A DNA stretch of 64,000 nt from Trichoplax adhaerens (lineage: Eukaryota > Placozoa > Uniplacotomia > Trichoplacea > Trichoplacidae), in contig NW_002060949.1 of NCBI RefSeq assembly GCF_000150275.1, forward strand, positions 1,919,836-1,983,835, given 5' to 3'. The position numbers and the translations under genes were made by a program. This document shows positions 27,113 through 41,700 of the stretch, one piece after another (the first letter of the stretch is position 1; the number at the start of each line of letters is the position of its first letter). The notes beneath the pieces were generated by a model. That model ran no database searches. It was given only the letters and a program-made list of their open reading frames with translations, and was not told the DNA's origin.

Positions 27113-30100
27113 CTAAGATAGCAAAAGATAGAAAGCTCTTTTGCTAGTATTTTTGTTCTATTACGAACAGTAATGCATAGTTATGGGATTATATTTCATT
27201 CCGCTTCGCTAGTTATAACTGTTAATTTACTGCTTTAATAATTTCATACTGCTAATATTAACAACTGCAAAGAGTCTCTATGGTAACAGTTTTCTTGAGT
27301 ATTGATCTATCATTACTTTAAAGTATAAATGTATTGACTGCAAAATTTAAATAAACCATCAATAATGATACAAGACACGTATGGTATATAGCTTACGTCC
27401 CTAACTTAAGAAAAAGCCACTTGCTTTGCTTTTAGAGTCGTCGTCGTACATCTATTAGAATTGAAGCTGTATATTCATGCACAAAAAATTATGCAGTATC
27501 TATTATGGAATATCTTTGCTAGAAGGGATTATAGCAAATATATGCTATGGAATTGTAAACTATTTTTAAATTGTCAAGCGGAGTAGAAGTCGTCTCATTC
27601 ATAATGCTAAAGGTACGACTCTACTTCTATTATACAGTATATTAGCATCATATAGATGATCATATAAAATCTCGTCGGGATACCATTCCTTAATATCTAA
27701 TTACAATAATTAAAAAATATCTTTAAATAAATAAGTTACTTAAGACGGCTATAAGATGACGAAGCGAAGAGAAGTAATTGAGTAATTTAACAAATTTGTC
27801 GCACTTATTTTATTTTCAATAAAAATGTTAATGTAGTTAATGGTAATTCTGTATCTAATATCTTATCTAGAGCTTAGTTTCGTCAAGTGATTTATAAAAA
27901 TATTTGATAAATATAATCTGAAAGAAAATACTATCCATATTACTAACAATCTGCGTCAACACATATACATAATTCCCTGGTTACCGTTATTTGCTATATA
28001 ATTGTCAATCAGCGGCAATGAGCAAAATATTTATTAACAGAAAGCAATAATCTACTACGTTGATATAGCGTAAAAATTATTCCTCGTATTTTAATCAAAT
28101 TTGTAGATAGTGAAGAAAGGGCATTTTGATGATTAGTCTCCTCATATTGTCTGATAGAACTCAACAATTGTAGTAACTTGGGTACTTAATACAATATACT
28201 GTACTAATACCTATCTCCCTATCTAAAATTTTTTTCTACTGCATCTTGTTAGAAAATTTCTGTATACAATATACCTAAGCGCCATACTCTAAGTGGACTT
28301 AGATATTGCGATATAAAGAGAACAGTTAACTATTTTATAGACATATACACTCATATAAATTGCTTTATTGCCACATTAGCTTCGCAAAATAGAAGAAAAA
28401 TATCACAAAATTGATAAATGAAGCTTCTCTGACAATGTAATTATTGGTCAAATCAGAATGCTGATTAATTGACCTGAAGAAGTATGATGGTACGCAATAT
28501 GGGTACCTATTTAACTCCAAGCTTGAAATGGCTTTCGAATATAAATACGATCTATTTCACATATTTAGTAGAATGTAAGTTCTTTAGCCTACTCAATATT
28601 GAAATTGTTTTAATTACCATATCGCACTGACTAATTAATTTATAATTATTCAGTGCTTTATTAATCGTCAACTTAGAGATTTTGAAGAAATTTAGTTCAT
28701 ATTCATGTATATTTCGTAGAAGAATGTGCTACTGATGACAGGACAACATTAGAATAAATCTAATTATTCTACAAAATTTATAAGATATTTCTTTCCACTT
28801 AATACCCTGGTAGACCTCATAGGAATAAATGGAGATAATTGACGTCAATGAAGCAGCGTAAAGCCATTTAAACACTATAGGGGGTCCGTTGATGATATTA
28901 CTTGATAGTATTGATATCCTGTCAACAATTTTTTATGACATTACTGATTGTTGTTGATTGTAGGTTAACTATTGTATGTATATTATTGAACTATGGAGTA
29001 CAGTATATAACAGAACCTTGTTTGTAGATTTTGTATGGATGCTACTATAATGAATAATTTATTGTTGATTACTTTGTAAAAGCTTACCAAGAAAATAATT
29101 AATGCTTCTAATCTTAATAAATTGACATTTATTGCAGGTTATTTGTTACCCTTATGTAATAATGTATCGTACTAACGAAAAAATTGTGAAATTATTCGTA
29201 TACGATATATTCTAAGCAAAAAATAAATTCTTTATCTTAATTGATCGCGCATCATCTAGATTTGAGCCTTGCTGCTATCAAGTATGGCAAACTTCCTTTT
29301 ATAATTCTAGAGTCGAATAGACTTTTAATTTTATAAAGATTTTACTATCATAATTGTTTCATTCTATTTCGAATAAGAGAATAGAATTTAAAGGTTCAAA
29401 CTCATTCCATTAATAATCAATGTACGCTGTTCTTTATATAGTAGTTATAAAACTAAGTAAACTATAGGATGAAATTCTTCGTTATCGAGATCTGCAACAT
29501 TCGGGGATTAAATCCGAGAAAATCGAGTAATTACACACAGAATCTGCCATATAGAGGATTACAGTTGAAAATCTTTCATTCATCCATTTCTAGAGCTTGG
29601 TCATGACAACAAAGGCGTATACAAAGTTATTTGTCATGATATAACAATACCAAAGTATTAACTTAGCTATCCATATTATGCTGATGGCTACCAGCGATGG
29701 ATATTTAATGAAAGATATCTCTTCATTGATTGAAAGTTTCGACAAAAATAAGCCAGATTATAACTAATTCTAGAATAGCTAGTTATCCTCCTCTTCCTAA
29801 TTGTACAGTATACGTGTACTATAAACTTTAGCCAAATATTCAAAGCTATACTTTTTTTTCTTCCATCCTGTACATTAATATCAGTTACTCTATACTATTA
29901 TAAAATGCAGTAAAGGGTTGTCCAATAAAGGAATATATTCTGAGAAGCTTTGATATTATTAATAATTTAAAGTTCATTTAAAACCGAATGTTTATTAAAA
30001 GGAACGAATTAAAGTCTATTATGACCCCAGGATGTAAATAACTGTCATTCCATTCGTACTTGAAGTGGATCCGATCAGTATGACTATCTAGCCAATTCTT

Positions 30101-32805
30101 ATCTTTGTTTATGAAGTAATCATTAAGAGGCCATACTGAGTTTTTAAGAATAGGAATAAGAATAATAAAAGTTACAAGGTTGTATTGTCTCCTTAAGAAT
30201 TAATTGTTATTAATGAGCTAAGGGTGGCAAATAATTTACGTAAAAAATAAAATAAAGATAAAGAACGCACCAATTATGTCAATCTTGAGCTTAATTCAAT
30301 AGCCTATATATTAAAGGCCGTGATTTGATTATTTCAGGAATGTCATAGAGTTCCATAGTTGCGTACTATTGATTTTAACATTAAGTTGACCTACGTTACT
30401 AAGTTACGAGGTCAACTAGGTGGATTTAGTTTAGTTTATAGGTAGTGTAAGAAGTATGAGTAGACGTTAGCAAGGTACTTTATCGTACATCATTGTCAAT
30501 TGATATCGTCTATATTGGATATGATATCATTACTGGCTATTATGAATGAATTAACGAGATCTAGTATCTAGCTATAGTCAATAAGTATAGCTAGTTTAGG
30601 ACATGATTTAGTCGTTAGCCAGTCTGAAAATATATAGTAATAATCTTATTATAGCCATAATTCACTGTAGTCGTATATACAGTATGTTACATTATATCGA
30701 ACGTAGGTATTGTGATGTTCATTCATGACTAAAAATTATATTACACTGTACAGAGTAACAGAACAAATTATCACCAATTATGGGGAGTTTCATCGGCTTC
30801 GATCTTAGAATAATACTGTACGAGCTAGGAGAAATAACTCACCTACAACTATCCCATACTACACTATAACCTACAGAGTATTCTAAGAACCGCTAAGGAG
30901 CTGTTTAGATGGAAGCTAGGTTCTCCAACTATAGAACGAGAGACTGTAATATGTGCGTAAAACATATACAATTTATATGCGCACGTTAGTCATATATAGA
31001 AGCCTACCTACCTTCAACCACTTGTTGCTTGTTACTGTCGTTTCTAGTGACAACTACGTATACAATTTCCTCATATTTACTATTAAATTATTTCATTATT
31101 TTAAATAAAAATCAGCAAGAGACTTACTTCAAGCATAGTAATCAAGTTCATTAAAGCCCGTTGCTTTATCGTCTATGAAATGTAAGTATTAGACGTATTT
31201 TTGTCTGTAACACATTACTACACATATTGATTTGAATAAAGTTAACCATTTTTTTAACGGTATAATTCCATGACTACTTTGCTATTCCTTATCGCTACAA
31301 AGAATATCTTCAAGTGCAACTTAATTTCTACGAATATTGAAGTTGTACGTATCCTCAGTTACTGTAGTATTTCTGGTAACAAAATAGATATATGAATATT
31401 TGCTAACGCTAGTGTAGAAAAATTCATATATAGGAGGCGTATCTTACCAACTTTGACTATATTGACATTATTAAGTAAATGTTGTACGGCAACTTCTGAC
31501 GACATTAGTAGTCGCTTTTTATAATTAAGAACCTACAAATATCCATTAGGTGATCGACGATAAATTTATATCCGTTCTATGTAAGTGTACGATGTTTTTG
31601 CAATCGTCGATTTTATCCTTTCTTGATTTTACACTTCTGAAAAATTTAATCGATAGGGAAGCCATCGTAGCTTATTAAAGTTTGATTGATAAGGTTTTAT
31701 TATACTGTTACATCCATATTATAATTTAACGATCTGTATGAAATTACTTCACAAGTTCTATCCGTTAGAGATAGGATTCTTATTCACTTCAAGTTATTGT
31801 CTTTAGAAAGACTCTAAAATTATTATATGTTAGAATTAAAAAGTTAAAGCGTAATAATACTGACGAAATAATCCTGCGCTAATTTGATTGTCTCAAGCTG
31901 TAGCGATTAGCCGACTGGCGCTTTTAAATCTGACACTTTAGAGAAAATTTTTTTACTTTCCGCTATTTTTACTGTATAAATATAATTTTCATTTTCTCAT
32001 ATAATTCTTCTGTAATGTAGCGAACGGTATACTAAAATGAATCGTACTATAATTTGCTTACCCAAATTAAATTATATGGTACCGTACCTACTTATGAAGT
32101 CTATAATAAGTTTGTGTTAGATAGAAAACCTATGCAAAATTTTCTACGATATATAATTAATTCTGAATAAGTGATTTTACTATAATATTAAGTCAAATTT
32201 TATAATTTCTTACCGTTATATATACTATATGATACCGCGTATTAATCTTAATCTACAATTGCGTCAGATATAATCATCGGTATTCTATAATTAATTTTTT
32301 TAAAATTGTTAGTTGCTAAAATAAAATTCATACTACCAATCGAAATTTTTTGTCTTATATCTACGACTTGACATAGAATTGTTTGTTATATAGGGTTAAA
32401 GCACTTAATGTTAATTACTGAAAGTAAAACACTAGATCGCAGCTTCTAGCTCGGTTATTATACAGTTAAATCATTTTATGACGGTTCTTAGAGTCTTGTT
32501 TCTCCTAATTTAAGTCTATATGTCACAGAGACTACTTGATAGTGCGTAGAAGGCTGAGAATGATTGCAGTATCAAGTGTAGTGATCCTTAAAAAATAATT
32601 TTTAGGATCAAATCACGATATTGATGCTAAGATAGCCCTTATAATGAATTTCTTTTTCCTTTATATCACGTAGAACTGGCATTTTAAAATACATAAGCTT
32701 CTTGTCAGACTAGAACAGTCATTTTGGCGCCAGAGATAGAACCAAAAAGCAATTAAATTAATACGAAATAGATATTTGAACTGATAGGAAAACTTTAAAA
32801 GCAAT
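27113..32805. other. Intergenic region, one possible first exon
   Basis: No complete gene seen. On the minus strand at 31505-31448 an ATG opens 19 codons (MSSEVAVQHLLNNVNIVKV) ending in a good donor (G/GTAAGA), and 31173-31129 is another acceptor-donor bounded open block in a different phase. They could belong to one gene with the exon at 26976-27112, but phases do not join directly. Confidence 0.4.
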
Positions 32806-35800
32806 ATGGGAGGCCAACAAACTAAACCTAATCTAATGAAGAATGATGCTGTAAGCACGCTATATGAAGAACGATTCACCATCGAACGAGATTTAGCCAA
32901 ATATGATTTAAGTCAATGCTTCGAAAATTTAGTATTCGAAGGTGGTGGTACCAAAGGAACAGCCCATGTTGGTGCATTAATGGTAAATTAATACTTGATT
33001 AAAGAATCAGTAACTGAGTATTCTTAAATCACACTATACACGTAGATAAATATCGTATTTCTTACGCTATCAAATAGATAAAAAAACACCCTTATCTAAT
33101 TGTATCTAATCATTATATGGTATTAAGTTAGTCGTAATGATTACATGATTATTATGAAAACTAATCTTTTACCTATTAGCAGTAGTATTAAATTAGTAAC
33201 GACTAGTATAACAATATGTACTTTCATTATGACTGTTATTGTACGCTAATATCAGCCAGCGCTTGGAATATAGATTAGGTTTCTAAGGCTATTAGTAACT
33301 GTACCATTGAGGATATTTACTATGTTAATCTCTGGACAGGCTAATTATCGTCTTAGTAGTTATATGAGTGATAGCATATAATTGAGCGTTTAATAGCATT
33401 ACATAATTTAAGGTAATCTTTGCTAAGACAAAATTACTGTTAAAGTAATAGCAAGAAGGATGTTGATATTTCTAGCTTTTGCAATGGAATATTTAATTTC
33501 GAGAGGTAGTAGGATTCAGTTATATTACTGTATATTAGCCAGTTACCAGTAGTCATACAAGTTTAGCTATTACTGTATTAGTAGAAACAAAGTAAATACG
33601 TTTATACGGCGTCTAATATAGGAATACAGAATACTAGTTTAGAAAGAGCGATCTGTATTACAACAAATTGATTTATATTAAATATTTTTCTTAATTCTTA
33701 AATTTCTGTATTTTAGCGAAAATTTAAAAAATTCTTATTCACAGCATTAAATAATCTCTTTATATACTTTAAGAAGACTAAGTCAAAATCAAGTAACATA
33801 ATATTTCGAACCTACATCTTACTAGATTGCAAGTCTATCATTAAAAAATTTTATTTTCTAATGAACTAATAGGTCTTAGAAGATCTTGGAATCCTCGACA
33901 ACATGACTCGCTTTGGTGGCTCTAGTGCTGGTGCTATGTTAGCTGCTTTACTGGCTATTGGTTACTCAGCTGATGAGATTTTAACGTTTCTTTACAGTGA
34001 TACTAAGAAAATTATAATGGGTAAGTTGGTTATAGTGATGCTGTATAATATTATTAAAATATAGCGATATTAGGCTTGCTATGGCTACAATACATCGTTT
34101 ATATGAACTATAGAGATGATCAGTGTTGCCGCTTGAATAACAACGACATTTAATTTTATCAATAGTGAATAATAATTCTCATAGTCACAAAGTTATCATT
34201 GCGTAAAATATAAATACTAATATAAAAATATTTTTCAATTTTAAAATACGGTAAAGATTCGAAATGCGGCTACTTAAGCTTGCTACCAAGTTTATTCCGT
34301 CACTATGGTTGGATTCCTGGACGTCGCTTAGAAATATGGTTTAAAATGGTTCTTGCATCCGGTCCACGAAACACCTTATGCCCCAAAACTAAAGACAAGG
34401 GGGCTATTACATTTATGGAGGTAATCAATAAATTACATAAAATAATTTAAAAATAGATTAATTAGAAGCTAGCTATCGAATTTTGCTACTATTGTGTCAA
34501 AATTACTGAAAGTCTGCGTTTAATGCCGTGAATATCATCAAGTATGTGATATGATATGATTAATACAGTACATACCGTAGGGTGTTACATTACGTATGCT
34601 GTACACGCGTACAAAGTAATAGCGATAGGACAGCTAATCAAATTCACATCAGCATTATATGGACTAAATAGACTAGTAAATACTGCAATATTCTTTCTAG
34701 TCAGTTTATATTGTCATAGGCAAGATTTCTGCCTCTGCTTGCTATTGAAGTCTTGATTAGATTGTAAAATATATTCCTTTGAGAATGAGATTTTGACAGA
34801 ATTATATAAAAATGCATCTGGTTAATACCGAAATGCGATTCACTACATTACTTATAATGAAACATTTGTATATAAAACAAAAGCTTAGTCCTTAACTGTT
34901 CTAATGCATTTACTCTTAATTTTAAGATATATTATGCATTGGATATTAATTATTTTATTTCTATGTATTCAGCTATATAAGGCCACTGGAATTGAACTGT
35001 GTATAACTGCAACAAACGTTAATTACTTGACGGTGGATTATTTTCATCCCAAAACGACGCCTGATACGCCAATTTATAAGGCTGTTAGGATGTCAATGGC
35101 CTTACCAGGTCATTAAAAGATATATATCAATATTATATACGATAAAAGTTTACAGTAGTGGACTTCTACTAATAAAACTATAGCACACCAGCCATTGTAT
35201 GCACTGCCATATTTATTTAGCTTTCTATTGCTTTTATGATGCAATAGGATTTTATCGCAGTGTTAAAGTGGAGAGAAGTATTTATTTGGGGCCAGATCAT
35301 ATAGAAAAAGCCAATGACTTATTCGTAGATGGTGGTCTAATATGCAACTATCCGATTTATGTGTTTGATGGTGCGCACCTACAGTATATAACAAAATATC
35401 TAAATATCTCATTTTTTATTTTAGAAGCATTACGACAGTTTTATAAGTTATTCGATAAGATACTTTGTGCAGTATCGAGCGTGGTAGCATCAGTCAGAAT
35501 AATATCTAGGTATAATATTTGAATGATAAATACTTTCTATCCATTTAATCTAGGCTGGTGGCTTTCCTTAACACCAGAAAATCAATTTCTTCGACGAATG
35601 CGACCATTATCTCAGCTACATAAATTTTATGATTTCAAAGAACGATTTGGGACAGTAAATAAAAAAACTTTAGGCATTATGCTTGTAAGTTGAACACAGA
35701 ATCACAATAAAGTTAATTACGCAGTAGATGGGTATATAGATCGCAAAATTACTTATCAAAACAGTATCTAGCCATACTGTACCTATATTAAACCATTGGC

Positions 35801-37884
35801 GATTATAATTTAGGACTACGTGTATTCTATGTTATTAATACCAAAATTTTAACTGTTCTAGTACTCAGCGGGAGAAACTGAAGCGGTCAAAGAAGCATTA
35901 GATACACGCGAAAATAGTGGACCTGCACAAAGGCCAAATACAAAATTAGCTAGGTACTATGCATGACCAATCGGAGTTTAATTAAAGTTATAATTGTAAG
36001 CGGATTTGTTATTTGTTAATAATTACGGGTATCATTATTTAGAGTGAGGACTGAAGCAATGATAAAAAAGCGCAGAGCTACAGAAATTTATGATCAAGTT
36101 CTTAAGCTCATGGATCGATTTTTACAGGTATTAGATTGTTATATTTTTAAGCAATTTTGAAAAGATAACCTAAAGTAGAAAAGATCTTAGCCGATTGCTA
36201 AATGAGAATTGCTACCTGAAACTTAATACAAATCATTACGGATAAACTTATCAATCCTATTCCTCTCTCTTAGTGTTTAGATGCAATCCAGCCGATGATT
36301 TTAGATGTTCAGTATGATGTAAAGACGGTCAAAGATATTTTATCTACGGTAAGCAACAACCGTTTTATTACTAGAAACAGTTCTACTTTACCGTGTAATT
36401 ACACTATTAAAGTATCTGGGTCATTTCTTGGTACGATTCTAATGATATTAAAGAAGAAATTATCTTTTGCGTTCTGGTAGTTTTTTTTACACGACGTGAT
36501 TAAGCGCCTGAATAATTTTTATTGCAATAATCTTATTAAAGGAATAATCATTTCTCGTATTCTTATAACATTTTTGACGCTTATAAATGAAAGGCATACT
36601 AAATTATATTAATAATGCTTCATTTTTATGTGTATATAGAAATTTAGCTGTGATGAATTATCCTTTATGTTTCCTGGTCATAAAGGTGATTTGGATAAGA
36701 TCATTGCTGAATTAGATGAAAACAGTGATGGAAAGGTGGAAGTTCTTTGATTTCATCGCTAGTAATATAACTACAGCATATTACTGTCCTAGGCAAAATA
36801 TTAATATTTCAATCGTTTATATATAATTTTGCAGCTAAGCTTGCCTGAAGTGATTTCTTTCATTGAACATCATGGAATTGATTTACAAAAAGGGTTTTTA
36901 GGCTACGGCCGACGTGATATCGAAAATTTAGGTGATTTTATCCATTCTTTACAGGTAAATTCGCAGAACCACTAAGTTAGATATTCCTAATTTTTACAAA
37001 GTTCATGATTACTGTATAGAATAAGTATTATACAATATTTATACAGGTCGTAATTATTACTGAAATACGATCAAGTCCGATATAGCATCGTTTCGTTTAC
37101 AATTTGTGTAGCTAATTAAATATTTTTCTGTTTTTCTTTTATAGCAAACTCTATCTGTGAACATCAAGAAAATGACAGTAAAGGTAATCACGATAAGTGT
37201 AGCTATTTTATTTAAGTTATAAAGTCAAAGTGAGGAATGCGATAAGACTAGGATAGATTATTATAACGTAAATATTATTATTTATATCATAAAAATTGAG
37301 GTTATAGTATAACTCCTTCTAATTCAAGTAATAAATAAAGAAATTGTACTACTGAACAAAAAAATAAAGGCTGCATATCTTAGTAACTGAATGCTTAAGT
37401 AATAACTGTTAATTTCAATTATAGCCTGAAGATGTTGAAAGAACTATTGGCATAAATACTGACTATATTGAAACCACTGATTGGAAAATGGAATTCGAAG
37501 ATAAACGATTTTTAATCAATGTAAGTACGAGTTAGCGTATATAAAACTATCTTACAGTACATATGTGCTATGCATATGTCGTTACTTGTTATCCTCGCGT
37601 CGCTTCGATGCTAGGATACAATCCTTCTTTAATTTTAAATAAATAGAGTTAAGAAAAGTAATATTGCACTTCGATATCAAGTTTCGGCATACAATCTTTT
37701 CACCATGCACTAATTATCATATTTCGTTACTATCAAGTGTGGTGTCAATGGTGCCTTGTCATTCCTTTTAGAGTTTATCGATAAGAATAAGGACCATCTA
37801 CCTTTGAAGAAAGATGTCTATCGATCGCAAAGACAACAAATAGTTGATGAAACACAACAACCTAATCAAGTGTGTACAAAATGA
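32806..37884 (+). CDS. Patatin-like phospholipase with N-myristoylation signal and EF-hand, 530 aa
   Basis: Fourteen exons, all in phase: 32806-32982, 33873-34020, 34257-34420, 34973-35108, 35248-35370, 35554-35684, 35862-35953, 36043-36127, 36274-36348, 36640-36735, 36835-36954, 37145-37183, 37425-37520 and 37774-37884. The start MGGQQTKP fits N-myristoylation. The patatin fold shows the oxyanion loop GGGTKG (46-51), the nucleophile elbow G-S-S-A-G (Ser77) and the D-G-G motif (Asp236), so the Ser-Asp dyad is complete and lipid acyl hydrolase activity is expected. The C-terminal half contains a canonical EF-hand loop DENSDGKLSLPE (403-414) flanked by helices, formed exactly across the exon 10/11 junction, which decided the weak GTGGAA donor. 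Substrate is unknown. The last acceptor (TTTTAGAG) was chosen by phase. Confidence 0.9.
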
Positions 37885-38785
37885 AACCCTCAAGTAGTTT
37901 AAATTTGCAACCGAGTAAAAAGTGTTCATGCACCAGCTCTTAAAGTCTATATTAAGTAAAGGCAGCAATAGAGTATTATCATTATCTTGGATTGTTATAT
38001 AGTATTTACTAGCATTACGCACACTTTATATCAATGCACCATATGTTCATTTGCAATGTAAAATAGTCTCGGCATTAATATAGAGACCACTAGTTATAGT
38101 AAATGTCAAGCACTATTATTTTGATTCGCAATGATTAAATTTATTTAAAATTAATATCTACGAAATAGCCGCTGTGTTAAATCAGTATCTTTACTTTTTA
38201 TTTAACAAATAGAAAGTAGACGCGATAGTAAATACCGACAAGGCTTTACTAGATAAGTACTAGAATATTCAGTTTAGGAATTATTGACATATCAAGCTAA
38301 TACAAGTGCATATATGCTAATAATTAATTGATTAATAGTAATTGATTAAAATACGGACGAAAGGAAAAAGACAATTAGAGGGTCATTACAGTTTTGCATG
38401 GTTTACAACAAATACGAGACAGAAATAAATTAAATCTACATTTGGTATGTATGAGAATTAGTCATTTGTCTATTAATAGGTGAAATTTCGTATCACGAAT
38501 CATAAAAGAACTTCTACCTGTACATACTAGTATTACATATACATTTCGTAACATAGCATAAGTTGCGTAATTACTCATGCAACTCAAATATAGTTTCACA
38601 TTGAAATGCAGTATACAGCCATGAATATACATATAACACTCAATTAATCTGAACGGAAAGCAAAACAGAATTGAGGAATAGCACAATCATGATGATACCA
38701 TACGCTAAAATTATACGTATTATGATACAAGGCTTTCCCTATGTAACAAGAAGACAATTGTAGCTACATATTTATATTACCCGGC
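37885..38785. other. Intergenic region between convergent genes
   Basis: Holds the 3' UTRs of the phospholipase (+) and HDAC (-) genes. No exon or repeat of note. Confidence 0.6.
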
Positions 38786-41700
38786 TTAGTGTTGCATTGG
38801 TTCAGGAGATGCCTCTTTACGTTCAGTTTGGTCAAGTTGTGTCTTTCCATCATTATTCTTAACTTCAACAGTATCTTTGTTGGTACTACAAATTATACGC
38901 AAAATTATTAGAGTTCTATAGTAACGAGATATTATAAAATTTTGTATGAGTTAGGAAACTGTGAAAATATTAGTACCTGTTTTCCTCTGGTACTTGAGAC
39001 TTTATCTCAGATTCCTCAATCTTAACTTCTGACAAATCTGCAGCTTTAGCAGAAGATTCTTCCTTATTACCACCTTCATTATTTGATATCTCCTGCTCCT
39101 TAACTTTTTGAGCGTCCCTATTAAATTGATGACATTGTGAAGAATTTATTGAGAAAGCTCCTCAGATTGCATTGATGAAGTGAAATCTAGACTATCATTA
39201 ACATCCTTACTCAATCTCCATTTGTTGGGATGAGTTGTCATGAGCGGCAGGTTCACGAGCCGTTGATTCTTTATCCATAGGCTGCACGTCTCTCTGACCT
39301 TGTAGTGTTTCAGTTGTAGCTGAGACTTGAGTGTTCTCTTCAATTTTTGGTACAGGAGGTTTTGCAACTGTTGTTCGAATAATTATACAACTTGAATATT
39401 TTACATTTCTACTAATCAACTACGGTATACGAAAATTAGATCATTAGTGAGACTGAAAAGTATAACTGCATCTACCTTCTCCAACAGGTTTTGAACCGTT
39501 CATTTTAGCTACTTCATTTTCGCTAAATGTTTTTATGCGTTTTTGTAAATGTCGATGGTATTCCTGACGATTACGACGGCCACCTTCATTTTCATCTTCC
39601 GAATCGGAATATTCCTCATCGCAAGCAATGCGCTTATCTTTATCATGCACTAGTTTTTATACAAAAAATTTCCGTTTCGTTGACATTATTACAATGGATA
39701 CTGTAAACAGGTTATAATTCAGAAGTTCCGATTCGTACAAAATTTTACAACTAACTTGATATTCGAGTATCAGGGTCATTTTCTTCTTCATCAGATTCAT
39801 ATTGCACATCAGAAGGAATGGCTGTGGACAAAAAATTGAAAACATACATAAATTTTAAGTTTTGACTGTTTAATTGAGTTATGATCACTCTATGTTTAGA
39901 AGAATAAAATAGTTACGTTGCATTTGAACACCAGGAGCATGCGGCAACATTCTAAGATTCTCAAATAGGCGCGTCCTGAAAAGTAGGCCAACGTTACGAT
40001 AGATAAACTTTCATTGGGCATTTTATTAAGCAAACTTACTTAATCCGATCAATATAATCTGGTGTATTTTGATTTGTCATGTTGGTTGGACTGATGTTGA
40101 GTTTAAAATCAGGCCCAAAGTATTCAAAGTAATCATTATATGGCAGTTCTGAAATGAAATCATAAATGTCGATTACCATCACATATCCCGTATAATGTGG
40201 TATCATATTCATTCGTTGACTATACTAACCATTAGGAATTTCAACTCCTAGTGCAGCAGAAGTTTCTTGAGCCCAACATCTTGCAACATTTCTAATTGTG
40301 TAACCACCTCCACCAAGTAACACAATTGGAAGATTGAATTTCTTCATAAATTCAACACATGCGGAATGACCTTTTAGGGATAAGTTGAAGCATCCTAAAC
40401 GATCACCGGCTAAAGAGTCTGCTCCACATTGAAGTACAATGACGCTGGGTTGATACATTTCCATAACTTTCGAAATAACCTAAGTTCGAATTAAAATGAT
40501 AGTTACAGCAGTGAAGATATTTGACCATATTCGTACTATTGCCAGCTAAATTTATTTTGCGTGAATTGAAAAATAAATCGGACTAGACGTTATCATTGCT
40601 TACAGGAGAAAATATTTGATCGTAGCATTCATCATCTACGCCATCACGTAATGGAAAATTTACAGCATAATACTTGCCCTTGCTAGCTCCAATATCCTAC
40701 AATCAGGTAAAGGAAATAGATGTAAGCAAAAAAAAGGCACCAACATTACACACTAAATGGAATTGAAACATATAAATTTTGACTAAGGCAAGTTACGTAT
40801 ACGAATAACTGTCACAGTGAGACAATTCATTCTCAAATAAGATACTGATCATTTAAGTTAACAAACAACATGTACGTTATTTCTGACTGTAACAAAATGA
40901 AAGCCCAAAAGTATATAATCTAGAAATAATATCGCCAATACGCTAGACTTACTCTAATATCTCCTGTCCCGGGAAAATATTCACCGTACTTGTGAAAAGA
41001 AACAGTCATTACACGATCAGTTGTGTAAAATGCTTCTTCAACGCCATCGCCATGGTGAATGTCGATATCGATATATAAGACACGTTGATGATATCTATAG
41101 TACAAATGAAAATATTCGAGTAATTTTAAAAATAGATTGAAAAGTAATAATAATAATAATAATAATAAAATAATTCAACTTCATATTCTTCAAAAGATAC
41201 TAAATGTTTAATATAGTAGCTACACATATCGTGGTTTCCCTTACTTTAGCAACTCCAATATAGCTAGCACGATATCATTGACATAACAAAATCCAGATGC
41301 TTCAGATTTTTTAGCATGATGCAATCCACCGGCCCAGTTCACGGCAATATCTGTCTGCTGCTTATTGACTTTGACGGCCGCGGCTACCAGGTTGCGAATG
41401 CGAACATGATATCAAAATTTGGATATGAACGTTACTCAGTCAGTACTCGCTATTGACCAAATATCATGAAGATGAACATAACCGAACTACTTAATTGAAT
41501 GACATTTTAGCTAATCCAATCTTACCGATAGATCCACCACCCGATAATTGGCAAAATTCGTAAAGGCCGTCAAACACCGGACAATCTTCACCTACGTTAA
41601 CTTTTATGTCAAGACATTCACAATGTTTATTAGACTGAATTTACATTGAAGTGATTAAGTAAATACATCATTGTATTCAAAATTCATTAGTTTATAATTA

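Noticed and set aside
27390-27452. Minus-strand acceptor-bounded block reading MYDDDDSKSKASGFFLS then stop
   Set aside because: Very short; the good donor behind it lies after the stop, so it cannot be an internal exon in that frame.
32661-32900. Minus-strand frame over the phospholipase start
   Set aside because: Antisense shadow of exon 1, with no domain.
33803-33842. tRNA-like stretch on the minus strand (T-loop TTCGAA and an anticodon-like CTTGCAA)
   Set aside because: The T stem does not pair, the anticodon stem has a mismatch, and no D-arm or acceptor stem is present; it lies in a phospholipase intron.
39146-39419. Two overlapping minus-strand frames in the HDAC tail
   Set aside because: Only one frame joins in phase with the neighbouring exons and continues the HDAC tail; the other is a shadow.
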